64,000 bases of DNA from NCBI GenBank assembly GCA_014843695.1, contig CM026387.1, positions 63,420,095-63,484,094 on the forward strand, read 5' to 3'. The stretch's first letter is position 1; every line of letters starts with the position of its first letter. The position numbers and the translations under genes were made by a program. This document shows, piece after piece, positions 24,919 through 36,255 of this stretch. Source of the DNA: Archivesica marissinica (Eukaryota > Mollusca > Bivalvia > Venerida > Vesicomyidae). The notes beneath the pieces are model-generated. The model was not told the DNA's origin and ran no database searches. It was given only the letters and a program-made list of their open reading frames with translations.

Positions 24919-25204
24919 GAATCAGATAGATCAACTCTTTGCCCGTCTGAACGAAATATACACCGAGCGAAGCGAGCCAATTCATGATTTATCCTATACA
25001 TTTTAGCACAATGCTTTTATTGTAAAGTTTGTTCATATTTGAACACAGTGCGGGTCATTCATTAAGATCGAAACTCGACGCGTACAACGACCACGGGTAC
25101 TGCTGCGTAAGACGTAAGAGATCGAGGGTCGAGTTGACTAGGGTACGGGTTGACCGTGTACATGCATCGATATATATGTCAGAGTTGCGTGGGGCGTATC
25201 TATG

Positions 25205-25310
25205 CAATTGGTTACCAATGCGGGTATATAGCGCAGTGGTAGCACGTTACTCCAGGTGTGAGAGGCCCGGATTTAGCGCTCAGCTATAGTTGGTAAGATC
25301 AGATTGGAAA
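25205..25310 (+). mobile_element. tRNA-like SINE head (family E)
   Basis: gggtatatagcgcagtggta (box A) and ggtgtgagaggcccgga (towards a degenerate box B). The tRNA-like fold is not well preserved, so it is not a functional tRNA. Confidence 0.5.
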
Positions 25311-25919
25311 TAGATAATGGGGTATGCATTGAGAGGGGGTATAACATTTATGATCTCCCTTTGTGTTTAGACAGCCATTTGCAGTCCATGATGTCGCCAA
25401 ACGCTATATAGATTGAAACACGTGCTGAAGCATTTATCGCAATTGTGGAGTGTAATTAGTCACAACATCTTTCCATCGCAAGGACAGCAAATGTGCTTCA
25501 TAACAGTGCATCGGATCAGATACGATGTTTATTAAAGGTAAGGTATAACTATTTAAATTCCACATTTCCTCTTCTCCAGTTTTCTCCCTTACACACACAC
25601 AGACGCTTGGGGTCTGGACAAATGTTTGAGGGTTCTTCTTCTTGGTGATTTCGGCACTCCCTCAATATTGAGGATTATGTGTCGTCGCTTGTGAATTTTG
25701 AGATGATGATATTTACAATGATTAATTAACAAATAAGTAAATGTCCAAAGACAAATATACTATGTACAGTGCGTTAAGTGCTTTAAAGCCATCAACTGTT
25801 ATTGCTTCATGTGCGGCAAGGGGTAACAAGTTCCATTTGATGACGGTTCTTGGATAAAAAGAGAATTTGTATGAATCTTTGTTGACAGGGATGTGTTTAT
25901 AACAATATGGGTTCGTGTG

Positions 25920-26077
25920 GGTAAAATCTTTATCTCAACCAGCCGATCAGAATATAGTATCAACCACGCATAACGCGCCTTCATCACTTGCTCCGCCCAG
26001 GGTTTGGGTTAGGGTTAGGGTCAAAACGCGTGGTTGATGTCATTATTCAGTTGTGTGGTTGAGAAAAAAGGCTTACC
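25920..26077. mobile_element. 158-bp MITE nested in the LINE
   Basis: Left end ggtaaaatctttatctcaac; right end, reverse-complemented, ggtaagccttttttctcaac. Imperfect inverted similarity continues for about 55 bp, including atcaaccacgc in both arms. Flanks are cgtgtg on the left and gtgtgtgt on the right, compatible with a short duplication. The centre has two telomere-like units (gggttagggttaggg). Confidence 0.7.
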
Positions 26078-26261
26078 GTGTGTGTGTCTTGTTATGTTGT
26101 CTACGGGTATCAAAAGGTTTATGGGAATGTTTACAGCTACTATTTGGTGTATTATTTTATAGAAGAGAATCAATCTGTATCTAACTCTGCGTGTCTCAAG
26201 TGTTGGCCAGTTAGGTTGTCGATCATTTCGGAGACTGAACTAGTGTTATGATATCATGGTA

Positions 26262-27589
26262 CAGGCGCGTCGGAAGGTAATTGTCATTGGGGCCGCGAGC
26301 GCTAAGCGCGAGCCGCATGGTATGGCGGTGGGATTGGGGGTCCTCCCCCAAGACAATTTGGAAAACCAGAACGCCTCAGACGCGATATCCCGGTACACAG
26401 GTCGCTATTTCGCATGCTGCAAGTTGCACAAGTAACCGGTTCAAATGATGTTTTGCAGTAACATTTCATGATTTGGAGAACATTTATATTTGAAGGCTAA
26501 TTAGATCTACTGTTGAAAAAACAAAACTAGGCTTTGGATGGGTTGCTTCCATAGTCCCATGCTTAGTGTGTGTATGAGCGTATAGGGCAATATCCAAGTA
26601 CATGTACGCAGTGCTTAAGTAGGACAAACATAAACAGTTGGGTGAACCAGTTGCGCATTGAGTGATAACAACATTTAATCATGAATGCGACACTGACAAA
26701 CACACAGCATAATCCATAAGTTCCAGACTGTCTACATATGTCATCATGTGTACTCGTACACTGCCTCTAAAACTTCCCGAATGTAGTTAGACGTCCTTCC
26801 TTATTTCCAACGAACTCATTGGCCACTGCTATTAGATCCATAGTGTCAGTTTCTTCCCGGTGTACGTGCAAGGTCATGAGATGGTTGAGGCGATCCTGAG
26901 TCATGGTAGAGCGCAAGTATGTTTTCAGTCTGCGGAGTGCGGAGAACGAACGTTCACTGGTAGCATTAGTTGCGGGCATCACAAGAATCAGCTTCACAAC
27001 AGTCACTATCTGCGAAAACATGACCAAGGTAGCTGATTTCATGTCTTGAAACAACGTGATGATGGTTTCCATGGTAACTGCGTTCAGGTTGGCATACCTG
27101 CTCTCAACCAGTGTCCGTAGAGCCTCAATTTGTGTCTCAAGCGTCGTTCTGTCTAGGTCGTCCCTTATAGAAGCCTACAACGTAGTCTAAGTCGTCAGAT
27201 GACGTACTTTTCTCAACGATACTCTTAAGGAGCACATCCTGCAGGTGACGGTAGGTCTGAAACCCCGGCTGATCAAACCGATCTCGAATACATGTGATAG
27301 TTGAGTCAAATGCCTCGTAGTACTGCTGCCGGTACATGTCTTTGGGGGTCTGGTGATACTCATTAGGAGCGTTACCGTCCTCGAGCGAGGGCGGGGTGGG
27401 CAGGTGTCGGACGGCGAAATACATTTGTGTGGCACAAATCAAGTGTAAGGATTAATCTCCGCACAACCTCGAGCCATCTTGTCAAAATATTGGGACCGCC
27501 TCGGCAAAATAATGGGGCCATGTCGCCCAAATATTGGGGCCGCGTCGCCCAAATATTGGGGCCGCGGCCCCTCACTTGCGACGCCTCTG
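26262..27589 (-). mobile_element. hAT transposon nested in the LINE
   Basis: Ends: left caggcgcgtcggaaggta, right (reverse complement) cagaggcgtcgcaagtga, 13 of 18 matching, in the style of hAT inverted ends. Both ends continue into GC-rich ggggccgcg segments; the right end has three to four copies of a 27-bp aatattggggccgcg-type subrepeat. The 8 bp outside the ends (tcatggta, tggtatgg) share tggta but are not identical. The interior codes for a hAT transposase remnant. Confidence 0.7.
26767..27445 (-). pseudogene. hAT transposase, C-terminal part
   Basis: The minus strand segment 27072-26767 contains MPATNATSERSFSALRRLKT, then YLRSTMTQDRLNHLM. This is the diagnostic hAT C-terminal dimerisation region (ATSERSFS...LK...RS-x-M-x-x-x-RL-x-x-L). 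The preceding segment 27442-27137 has YRQQYYEAFDSTITCIRDRF then DQPGFQTYRHLQDVLL, which fits the alpha-helical insertion domain of ZMYM/TTF-like hAT proteins. The two segments are in different frames, and the N-terminal BED zinc finger and first catalytic residues are absent. Inactive remnant. Confidence 0.88.
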
Positions 27590-27785
27590 TGGTATGGCAG
27601 CACGTCGCTGTACCGTCTCAATTTGATGTTTTTGTGTTTTAGAATGTGGGTCCCAGCGAGTACTGGAGAATTCTAGCTTGGGTCTTACTAGTGCTTTGTA
27701 TGCATGGTCTTTTTCTTTAGATGATGTGAATTTTAGGTTGCGTTTCAAGAATCCTAGCTATTGGTTTGCTTTATTGGTTATCAAG

Positions 27786-29133
27786 TTAATGTTTGTCCCA
27801 TTTTAGATTGCTTTGCATGGTTATGCCTAAATATTTTGCATCATTTACTTTTTGAAGGGGATGGTTATGGAGTTTATATGTAAAGAGAAATGGCTTACGT
27901 TTTTGTGTGATGCTGAGTAGGTTACATTTATCGGGGTGAAATTTCATGAGCCAATCTTGCTCCCATCTACCAGCTGAATCAATATCTTCTTGGAGTAATG
28001 TGGTGTCATTTTGGGTTTTAATTTCTTTATAACTGATGCTGTCATCAGCGAAGAGACGAAGGGTACTATGTTGGATATATTCGGATAGATCATTAATGTA
28101 GATGAGGAATAGGATTGGGCCCAGAACTGTGCCTTGGGGGTACACCCGATGTAACAGGGGCCGTGTCTGACATTTCACCTTCCGAGACAACAGTCTGGGT
28201 CCTATCTGATAGAAAGTCGTTAATCCAGTTAAAAGCGTTACAATTTATGCCATAGTATTCTAGATTATAAAGAAGATGCTTGTGTGGAACTTTGTCAAAT
28301 GCTTTGGCAAAGTCCATGATAATGATGTCTGTTTGAATTTTATCGTCATTTGATTTTGTAATAGATTGAAGGAATGATGTCAGTTGAGTTTCGTAGGAGC
28401 GGGATGTTCGAAAGCCGTGTTGAAGGTCATAGAGTATGTTATTAGATTCTAGATGTTCTAGTAGTTTGCAACATATGCATGTAAGGGATATTGGTCTATA
28501 ATTGATAGCATCATGTTTATCACCTTTTTTAAAAACTGGGCATACATTTGCATGTTTCCAGTCGGTGGGTATAGTACCAGAAGACAGAGATTTTGAGAAG
28601 ATGATAGTGAGGATAGGTGATATGTGTTCTCTATATTCTTTTAGTATTCTAGCATTGATGTTGTCTTGTCCTGAAGCTTTGTGTGGTTTAAGATTTGTAA
28701 GTAGTTTAGTTATTCCATTTTGAGTGATTTTGATGTTTAACATTTGTGGATGTGAGCTTGGCGCTTTGCTAGGTATAGGTTCATCAGTGACTGGCGTAAA
28801 TGCTGTTTGAAATTGGTCATTAATGATGTTTGCTTTTGTTTTGGAATCTGACTCTAGGCGGCCATTCTTTCTGATTGGTGCAATATTTTTGTTTTCTGTT
28901 CTTTGCGATTTGATGTAGGAAATCAGGTTTTTGGGAGTTTTAGAGAAGTTAGGATTGCCCTGTTCAGGGAGAGGAATGTCATAAATCATATTTTCAATGT
29001 ATTGCCAGTAGGCTTGCCTCTGTTCATTTTGGATTTCTTGTTTCATTTGTCTTAGGCTATCACTTTTGTGGTGGTGCTTTTGCTTGCTTCTAAGTAGTTT
29101 CTTTTTATATTTATTCATTTTCTTTCTTAGCAT
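27786..29133 (-). pseudogene. LINE reverse transcriptase (jockey/CR1-like)
   Basis: Minus strand. The linker and palm include LTNLKPHKASGQDNINARIL, VCPVFKKGDKHDAINYRPIS (fingers), IIIMDFAKAFDKVPHKHLL (motif A, catalytic Asp), GVPQGTVLGPILFLIYINDL (motif B) and LRLFADDSISY (motif C, FADD with the catalytic Asp pair). The thumb has WLMKFHPDKCNLLSI and AKYLGITMQSNLKWDKH. One extra C in a run near 28135-28140 breaks the frame between motifs A and B. An upstream TAG near 29146 replaces an expected Trp. Inactive, but all catalytic residues are readable. Confidence 0.9.
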
Positions 29134-29427
29134 ATTTGTACCTAGGGAAGTTTGTTGTTGTGTTTGATTGATTTAGTTGGTATATTCTTATGTATTGATT
29201 TTTGTAGATTGTCTTTAAGGATGTTCCATAGTTCAGTTTTATTGTCTTTGTTGTCTTTAATTTCTATGTGTATCTTTGTGAGGTCTTCATTTATTTGGTT
29301 CCAATCTGCTTTAGCATACTTGAGAATGGTTCTAGGTTCAAATCCACAAAACTAAAAAACTTTTTTTAAAGAACACTATAGGCTTGACAGTATACATAAG
29401 CATTTAATACGCCATTCCTGTGTACAG

Positions 29428-29718
29428 ACGGATCTGTAGTCCAGTGGTAACACGCTGGACTGGTAATCCAGGGAACGCAGGTTCGATCCCCCGTCTGACC
29501 CTAATAAAATTAACAGTCTTTCAGATGGGACGTTAAACCGAGGTCTCGTGTCGATGCTTTACACCGTGCACGTAAAAGAACCAGAGGAGTTTCTGGAATG
29601 GGTCTCTATCTGTATCATTGCACTATCCTCCAAAATCTAAAATGACTAATCTCTTCAGGAGGCGTCGCTCATATGGGCAACCGGTAGCGATGATAAATAA
29701 ACGTAAAACACACACATA
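29428..29718 (+). mobile_element. SINE family A, complete copy
   Basis: Box A tgtagtccagtggtaa, Thr-type anticodon arm, box B ggttcgatccc, 3' hairpin and (AC)n tail, as in the 24.6-kb copy. Confidence 0.92.
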
Positions 29719-29724
29719 CTATAC

Positions 29725-29895
29725 CGGTTCGATCCCCCGTCTGACCCTAATAAAATTAACAGTCTTTCAGATGGGACGTTAAACCAAGGTCTCGTGTCGG
29801 TGCTTTACACCGTGCACGTAAACGAACCAGAGAAGACTCTGGAATGGGTCTCTCTCTCTGTATCATTGCACTATCATCCAAAAATCTAAAATGAC
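29725..29895 (+). mobile_element. SINE family A, truncated at both ends
   Basis: It starts at box B (ggttcgatcccccgtctga) and stops after ccaaaaatctaaaatgac, where the 23-mer array begins without any spacer. A short tandem (tctctctc) lies in the body. Confidence 0.88.
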
Positions 29896-32800
29896 AGAAC
29901 GCCATACCTGTCATAGACATACCTGTGATAGACGAAATGCCATACCTGTGATTGACAGAACGCCATACATGTGATAAACAGAATGCTATACCTGTGATTG
30001 ACATAACGCCATACCAGTGATTGACAGAACGCCATATCTGTAATAGACAGAACGCCATACATGTGGTAGACAAAACGCCATACCTGTGATTGACAGAACG
30101 CCATACCTGCGATTGACAGAACGCCATACCTGTGATTGACAGAACGCCATACATGTGATTGACAGAACGCCGTACCTGTGATTGACAGAACGCCATACCT
30201 GTGATTGACAGAACGCTGTACCTGTGATTGACAGAACGCCATACCTGTGATTGACAGAATGCCATACCTGTGATTGACAGAACACCATACCTGTGATTGA
30301 CAGAACGACAAACCTGTGATTGACAGAATGACATACCTGTGATTGATAGAACGCCATATCTGTGATTGACAAAACGCCACACTTGTGATTGACAGAACGC
30401 CATATCTGTGATAGACAGAATGCTATACCTGTTATTGATAGAACGCCATACCTGTGATTGACAGAATGCCATACCTGTGCTAGACAGAACGCCATACCTG
30501 TGATTGACAGAATGCCATACCTGTGCTAGACAGAACGCCATACCTGTGATTGACAGAATGCCATACCTGTGCTAGACAGAACGCCATACCTGTGCTAGAC
30601 AGAATGCCATACCTGTGCTAGACAGAACGCCATACCTGTGCTAGACAGAATGCCATACCTGTGCTAGACAGAACGCCATACCTGCGATTGACAAAATGCG
30701 ATACCTGTGATTGACAGAATGCCATACCTGTGATTGATAGAACGCCATACCTGTGATTGACAGAATGCCATAACTGTGATTGACAGAATGCCATACCTGT
30801 GATTGACAGAATGCCATACCTGTGCTAGACAGAACTCCATATCTGTGATTGACAGAATGCCATACCTGTGATTGACAGAATGCCATACCTATGATTGACA
30901 GAATGCCATACCTGTGCTAGACAGAACGCCATACCTGTGCTTGACAGAACGCCATACCTGTGATTAACAGAACACCATACGTGTGATTGACAGAATGCCA
31001 TACCTGTGATTGATAGAACACCATACCTGTGATTGACAGAACACCAAACCTGTGATTGACAGAACGCCATATTTGTGATAGAGAGAACGCGATATCTGTG
31101 ATTGACAGAATGCCATACCTGTGATTGACAGAATGCCATACATGTGATTGACAGAACACCATATATGTGATTGACAGAAGACCCTGTATGTGAATGACAG
31201 AACGCCATACCTGCGATTGACAGAACGCCATACCTGTGATTGACAGAACACCATATATGTGATTGACATACGCCCTGTCTGTGATTGACAGAATGCCATA
31301 CCTGCGATTGACAGAATGCCATACCTGTGATTGACAGAATGCCATAACTGTGATTGACAGAATGCGATACCTGTGCTAGACAGAACGCCATACCTGTGAT
31401 TGACAGAACGCCATACCTGTGATTGACAGAACGCCATACCTGTGATTGACAGAACGCCAAACCTGTGATTGACAGAATGACATACCTGTGATTGACAGAA
31501 CGCCATATCTGTGATTGACAGAACGCCATACTTGTGATTGACAGAACGCCATACCTGTGATAGACAGAATGCCATACCTGTGATTGACAGAACGCCATAC
31601 CTGTGATTGACAGAATGCCATACCTGTGCTAGACAGAACGCCATACCTGTGATTGACAGAATGCCATACCTGTGATTGACAGAATGCCATACCTGTGATT
31701 GACAGAACATACATGTGATAGACAGAACGCCATACCTGTGATTGACAGAATGCCATAACTGTGATTGACAGAATGCCATACCTGTGATTGACAGAATGCC
31801 ATACCTGTGCTAGACAGAACTCCATATTTGTGATTGACAGAATGCCATACCTGTGATTGACAGAATGCCATACCTGTGATTGACAGAATGCCATACCTGT
31901 GATTGACAGAATTCCATATCTGTGATTGACAGAATGCCATACCTGTGATTGACAGAATGCCATACCTGTGCTAGACAGAACTCCATATCTGTGATAGAGA
32001 GAACGCCATATCTGTGATTGACAGAATGCCATACCTGTGATTGACAGAATGCCATACATGTGATTGACAGAACACCATATCTGTGATTGACAGAAGACCC
32101 TGTATGTGAATGACAGAACGCCATACCTGCGATTGACAGAACGCCATACCTGTGATTGACAGAACACCATATCTGTGATTGACAGACGACCCTGTCTGTG
32201 AATGACAGAATGCGATACCTGCGATTGACAGAATGCCATACCTGTGATTGACAGAATGCCATAACTGTGTTTGACAGAATGCGATACCTGTGCTAAACAG
32301 AACGCCATTCCTGCGATTGACAGAACACCATACCTGCGATTGACAGAATGCCATACCTGTGATTGACAGAATGCCATACCTGTGATTGACAGAACGCCAT
32401 ACCTGTGATTGACAGAACGCCGTACCTGTGCTAAACAGAACGCCATACCTGTGATTGACAGAACGCCGTACCTGTGCTAAACAGAACGCCATACCTGTGA
32501 TTGACAGGACGCCGTACCTGTGATTGACAGAATGCCATACCTGTGCTAAACAGAACACCATACCTGTGATTGACAGAATGCCATACCTGTGCTAAACAAA
32601 ACGCCATACCTGTGATTGGCAGAATGCCATACCTGTGCTAAACAGAATGCCATACCTGTGATTGATAGAACGCCATATCTGTGATTGACAGAATGCCATA
32701 CCTGTGCTAAACAGAATGCCATACCTGTGCTAAACAGAACACCATACTTGTGATTGACAGAATGCCATACCTGTGCTAAACAAAACGCCATACCTGTGAT

Positions 32801-33353
32801 TGACAGAATGCCATACCTGTGCTAAACAAAACGCCATACCTGTGATTGACAGAATGCCATACCTGTGCTAAACAGAATGCCATACCTGTGATTGATAGAA
32901 CGCCATATCTGTGATTGACAGAATGCCATACCTCTGATTGACATAATACCATACCTGTGATTGACAGAATGCAATACATGTGATTGACAGAATGCCATAC
33001 ATGTAATAGACAGAACGGCATACCTGTGATAGACAGAACGCCATACCTGTGATTAACAGAACACCATACGTGTGATTGACAGAACACCATACCTGCGATT
33101 GACAGAATGTCATACCTGTGCTAGACAGAATGCTATACCTGTGATTTAGAAAACACTATACCTACGATTGAAAGAACAGCATACCTGTGATAGACAGAAT
33201 GCGATACCTGTGATACACAGAACGCCGTACCTGTGATAGACAGAACGCCATACCTGTGATTGAGGGAACACTATACCTACAATTGACAGAAGGCCATACC
33301 TGTGATAGACAGAACGCCATACCTGTGATTGAGAGAACATTATACCTACGATT
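29893..33353. repeat. Minisatellite, 23-bp unit, about 150 copies
   Basis: Unit acagaacgccatacctgtga plus ttg. Three main variants of the last block occur: gattgacag, gctagacag (clustered near 30.5-30.9 kb) and gctaaacag (clustered near 32.3-32.9 kb). Since 23 is not a multiple of 3 and the minus-strand unit has no stop, all minus frames stay open and read as the same 23-residue repeat in different order. These are not genes. At 33340-33360 the array changes directly into an 18-mer array. Confidence 0.97.
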
Positions 33354-33838
33354 GAGCCGCAGTAAGAGTTTGAGCCGCAGTAAGAGTTTGTGCCGCAGTA
33401 AGAGTTTGTGCCGCAGTAAGAGTTTGTGCCGCAGTAAGAGTTTCAGCCGCAATAAGAGTTTCAGCCGCAGTAAGAGTTTGAGCCGCAGTAAGAGTTTGTG
33501 CCGCAGTAAGAGTTTGAGCCGCAGTAAGAGTTTGTGCCGCAGTAAGAGTTTGAGCCACTGTAAGAGTTTGAGCCGCAGTAAGAGTTTGAGCCACTGTAAG
33601 AGTTTGAGCCGCAGTAAGAGTTTGTGCCGCAGTAAGAGTTTCAGCCGCAATAAGAGTTTCAGCCGCAGTAAGAGTTTGTGCCGCAGTAAGCGTTTCAGCC
33701 ACAGTAAGAGTTTGAGCCACTGTAAGAGTTTCAACCGCAGTGAGTTTGAGCCGCAGTAAGAGTTTGAGTAAGAGTTTGAGCCACAGTAAGAGTTTGAGTA
33801 AGAGTTTGTGCCGCAGTAAGAGTTTGAGTAAGAGTGTG
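33353..33838. repeat. 18-mer minisatellite (GAGTTTGAGCCGCAGTAA), about 27 units
   Basis: Units GAGTTTGAGCCGCAGTAA with gtgcc/cagcc variants, plus 12-bp short units (GAGTTTGAGTAA) near the right end. It follows the 23-mer array through the hybrid cgattgagccgcagtaag. Confidence 0.95.
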
Positions 33839-33839
33839 T

Positions 33840-34250
33840 CATTCCAGAGAGACTTTAACCAATTAGTGGAATTGTGTTGAGCTTAAACTAAATATACATC
33901 ACCATAGTGTGGTACTGCACGTATACCTTTTGTCTGGATCAACCCTGTAGCACCAGAGTCACTGCCCTTTAATTAAAACAAATGTGTCCGTCCGGATACT
34001 TTTCTAGGTACCCAATTTTACCAGAATGTTAGTGTTTTGTGTTGCATAGTCCTTTAAGCTTTTCAACTTGGGTTACAGATCCAGGGTTTCATGGCCCTTT
34101 TGATTTAAGGTTGTCTTTAGGTTCCACACATCACTTTATTTTTGTCATCCATTTGAGTACTTTGTATTTCATTCTGTCTCATTACAGGTACAGAGGATAC
34201 CTTTGTTGTGATGACCAAGCTAGCAGTGGTAGAGATTGAATGAACATGCC
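33840..34250. other. Unique spacer between two 18-mer arrays
   Basis: About 400 bp with no recognised gene. It is followed by a (GGA)n run at 34251-34273. Confidence 0.5.
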
Positions 34251-34313
34251 AGGAGGAGGAGGAGGAGGAGGAGCTGCCGATGTCCGAGGTGGTGTTGGTA
34301 AACAGTAGTAAGA

Positions 34314-35570
34314 ATTTGAGCCGCAGTAAGAGTTTGAGTAAGAGTTTGAGCCGCAGTAAGAGTTTGAGTAAGAGTTTGAGCCGCAGTAAGAGTTTGTGCC
34401 GCAGTAAGAGTTTGAGCCGCAGTAAGAGTTTGAGTAAGAGTTTGAGCCACAGTAAGAGTTTGTGCCGCAGTAAGAGTTTGAGCCACAGTAAGAGTTTGTG
34501 CCGCAGTAAGAGTTTGAGCCGCTGTAAGAGTTTCAGCCGCTGTAAGAGTTTCAGCCGTTGTAAGAGTTTGTGCCGCAGTAAGAGTTTCAGCTGCAGTAAG
34601 AGTTTGAGCCGCTGTAAGAGTTTGTGCCGCAGTAATAGATTGTGCCGCAGTAACAGTTTGAGTACGAGTTTGTGCCACAGTAAGAGTTTGTGCCGCAGTA
34701 AGAGTTTGTGCTGCAGTAAGAGTTTGTGCCGCAGTACGAGTTTGAGCTACTGTAAGAGTTTGAGTAAGAGTTTGAGACGCAGTAAGAGTTTGTGCCGCAG
34801 TAAGAGTTTGAGTAAGAGTTTGAGCCGCAATAAGAGTTTGTGCCGCAGTAAGAGTTTGAGTAAGAGTTTGAGCCGCAATAAGAGTTTGTGCCGCAGTAAG
34901 AGTTTGAGTAAGTGTTTGTGCCGCAATAAGAGTTTGTGCCGCAGTAAGAGTTTGAGTAAGAGTTTGAGCCGCTGTAAGAGTTTGTGCCGCAGTAAGAGTT
35001 TGTGCCGGAGTAAGGGTTTGTGCCACAGTAAGAGTTTGTGCCGCAGTAAGAGTTTGTGCTGCAGTAAGAGTTTGTGCCGGAGTAAGGGTTTGTGCCACAG
35101 TAAGAGTTTGTGCCGCAGTAAGAGTTTGTGCTGCAGTAAGAGTTTGTGCCGCAGTACGAGTTTGTGCTACTGTAAGAGTTTGAGTAAGAGTTTGAGACGC
35201 AGTAAGAGTTGTGCCGCAGTAAGAGTTTGTGCCGCAGTAAGAGTTTCAACCGCAGTGAGTTTGAGCCGCAGTAAGAGTTTGAGCTGCAGTAAGAGTTTGA
35301 GTAAGAGTTTGAGCCGCAGTAAGAGTTTGAGTAAGAGTTTGAGCCGCAGTAAGAGTTTGAGTAAGAGTGTGTGCCGCAGTAAGAGTTTGAGTAAGAGTTT
35401 GAGCCGCAGTAAGAGTTTGAGTAACAGTTTGAGCCGCAGTAAGAATTTGAGTAAGAGTTTGAGCCGCAGTAAGAGTTTGAGTAAGAGTTTGATTAACAGT
35501 TTGAGCAGCAGTAAGAGTTTGAGCCGCAGTAAGTGTTTGTGCCACAGTAAGTGTTTGTGCTGCAGTAAGA
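34314..35570. repeat. 18-mer/12-mer minisatellite, about 1.26 kb
   Basis: Mixture of 18-bp GAGTTTGAGCCGCAGTAA and 12-bp GAGTTTGAGTAA units, the latter an 18-mer lacking ccgcag. In the last third they alternate regularly (30-bp higher-order unit). All lengths are multiples of 6, so plus-strand Ser/Lys/Leu-rich and minus-strand Ala/Gln/Thr/Leu-rich frames stay open for hundreds of codons; I treat them as by-products. Confidence 0.95.
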
Positions 35571-35923
35571 ATCTGTTACATATCAACCAGATATCGCCAT
35601 AACCAGTACTAGCAACTCGCTTGCCCAACAGATATACCGAAAACATTTGCTAAAAGCCCCATACTGATCGATAACAATTCGTTTCCGTAAGCAAGGCCGC
35701 CATTGATAAACAACATGTGACCGGAACTACAAGCAAGAGCTTGTCTGACCAAAATCACTTCCTCTTTTCGAGGGCATGTCTAAGACATGGACATAGCGGC
35801 CTAGTGGGGTGGGAATTTAGTTTATGGCGATATCTGGTTTGTATATTTACAGATATAAAAATTACGTGTTAACACAATTTTTAAAGATCTGTTACATATC
35901 AACCAGATATCGCCATAACCAGT
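35571..35923. mobile_element. Small inverted-repeat element plus an extra terminal copy
   Basis: atctgttacatatcaaccag and onward (37 bp) at 35571-35607 is repeated exactly at 35887-35923. Between them, 35821-35854 is the inverted form (tttatggcgatatctggttt then gtatatttacagat). The stretch 35571-35854 is therefore a 284-bp element with about 34-bp inverted ends, and the third copy may be a second element's end or a duplication. Confidence 0.7.
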
Positions 35924-36255
35924 GCTGATTATAACTGAAATGAGGTGGGACGAAATACGGACAAGAAATGAACCTACATAGCTGCAGCGTGATATAGGAA
36001 CTATAACTCACCCGCTAAACGTCAGCTAACGGTCATCAACAGGGCTTATTGCGTGAAGGCCCCGGACGACTGGTCAATTAACGTACTTCCAGTTAACCAG
36101 ACGTTTCAAGAAGCCAGAATATTACCTAGGACGTAAGTCCCTTGGCACAGCCAAAAACGTTTGTAAGCAAAACGTACGACCGAACGGCGAACGTGAATAC
36201 ATACAATAAGCTGAAGCACATAATGTTAGGCTACATAACGAAGTTAACGGTTAAA
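35924..36255. other. No gene seen
   Basis: Unique sequence between the inverted-repeat element and a mixed 18-mer array; no motif recognised. Confidence 0.5.

Larger units (their letters stand above)
25636..29345 (-). mobile_element. Jockey/CR1-like LINE with nested hAT and MITE insertions
   Basis: Minus-strand order: linker region (29345-29140), reverse transcriptase (29133-27786), the thumb/C-terminal block interrupted at the codons for IETVQRRAA (27620-27595), then after the hAT insertion NWPTLETRRVRYRLILFYKI (26215-26155). After the 158-bp MITE it continues YCYKHIPVNKDSYKFSFYPR then TVIKWNLLPLAAHE (25910-25790). It ends near 25636 at accaagaagaagaaccc. The 5' endonuclease is missing. The rejoined reading order on both sides of each insertion shows that the hAT and MITE arrived later. 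Confidence 0.8.

Noticed and set aside
27427..27676. Plus-strand frames near the hAT right end
   Set aside because: GC-rich terminal subrepeats of the hAT element; no domain.
29756..33113. Many long minus-strand frames (up to 356 codons) reading MAFCQSQVWHSVNHRYG-type repeats
   Set aside because: All come from one stop-free 23-bp unit read in different frames; no unique sequence, start context or splice signals support a protein.
34220..35602. 440-codon Ser/Lys-rich plus frame and 292-codon Ala/Gln/Thr minus frame
   Set aside because: 18- and 12-bp satellite without stops; both strands are open equally.
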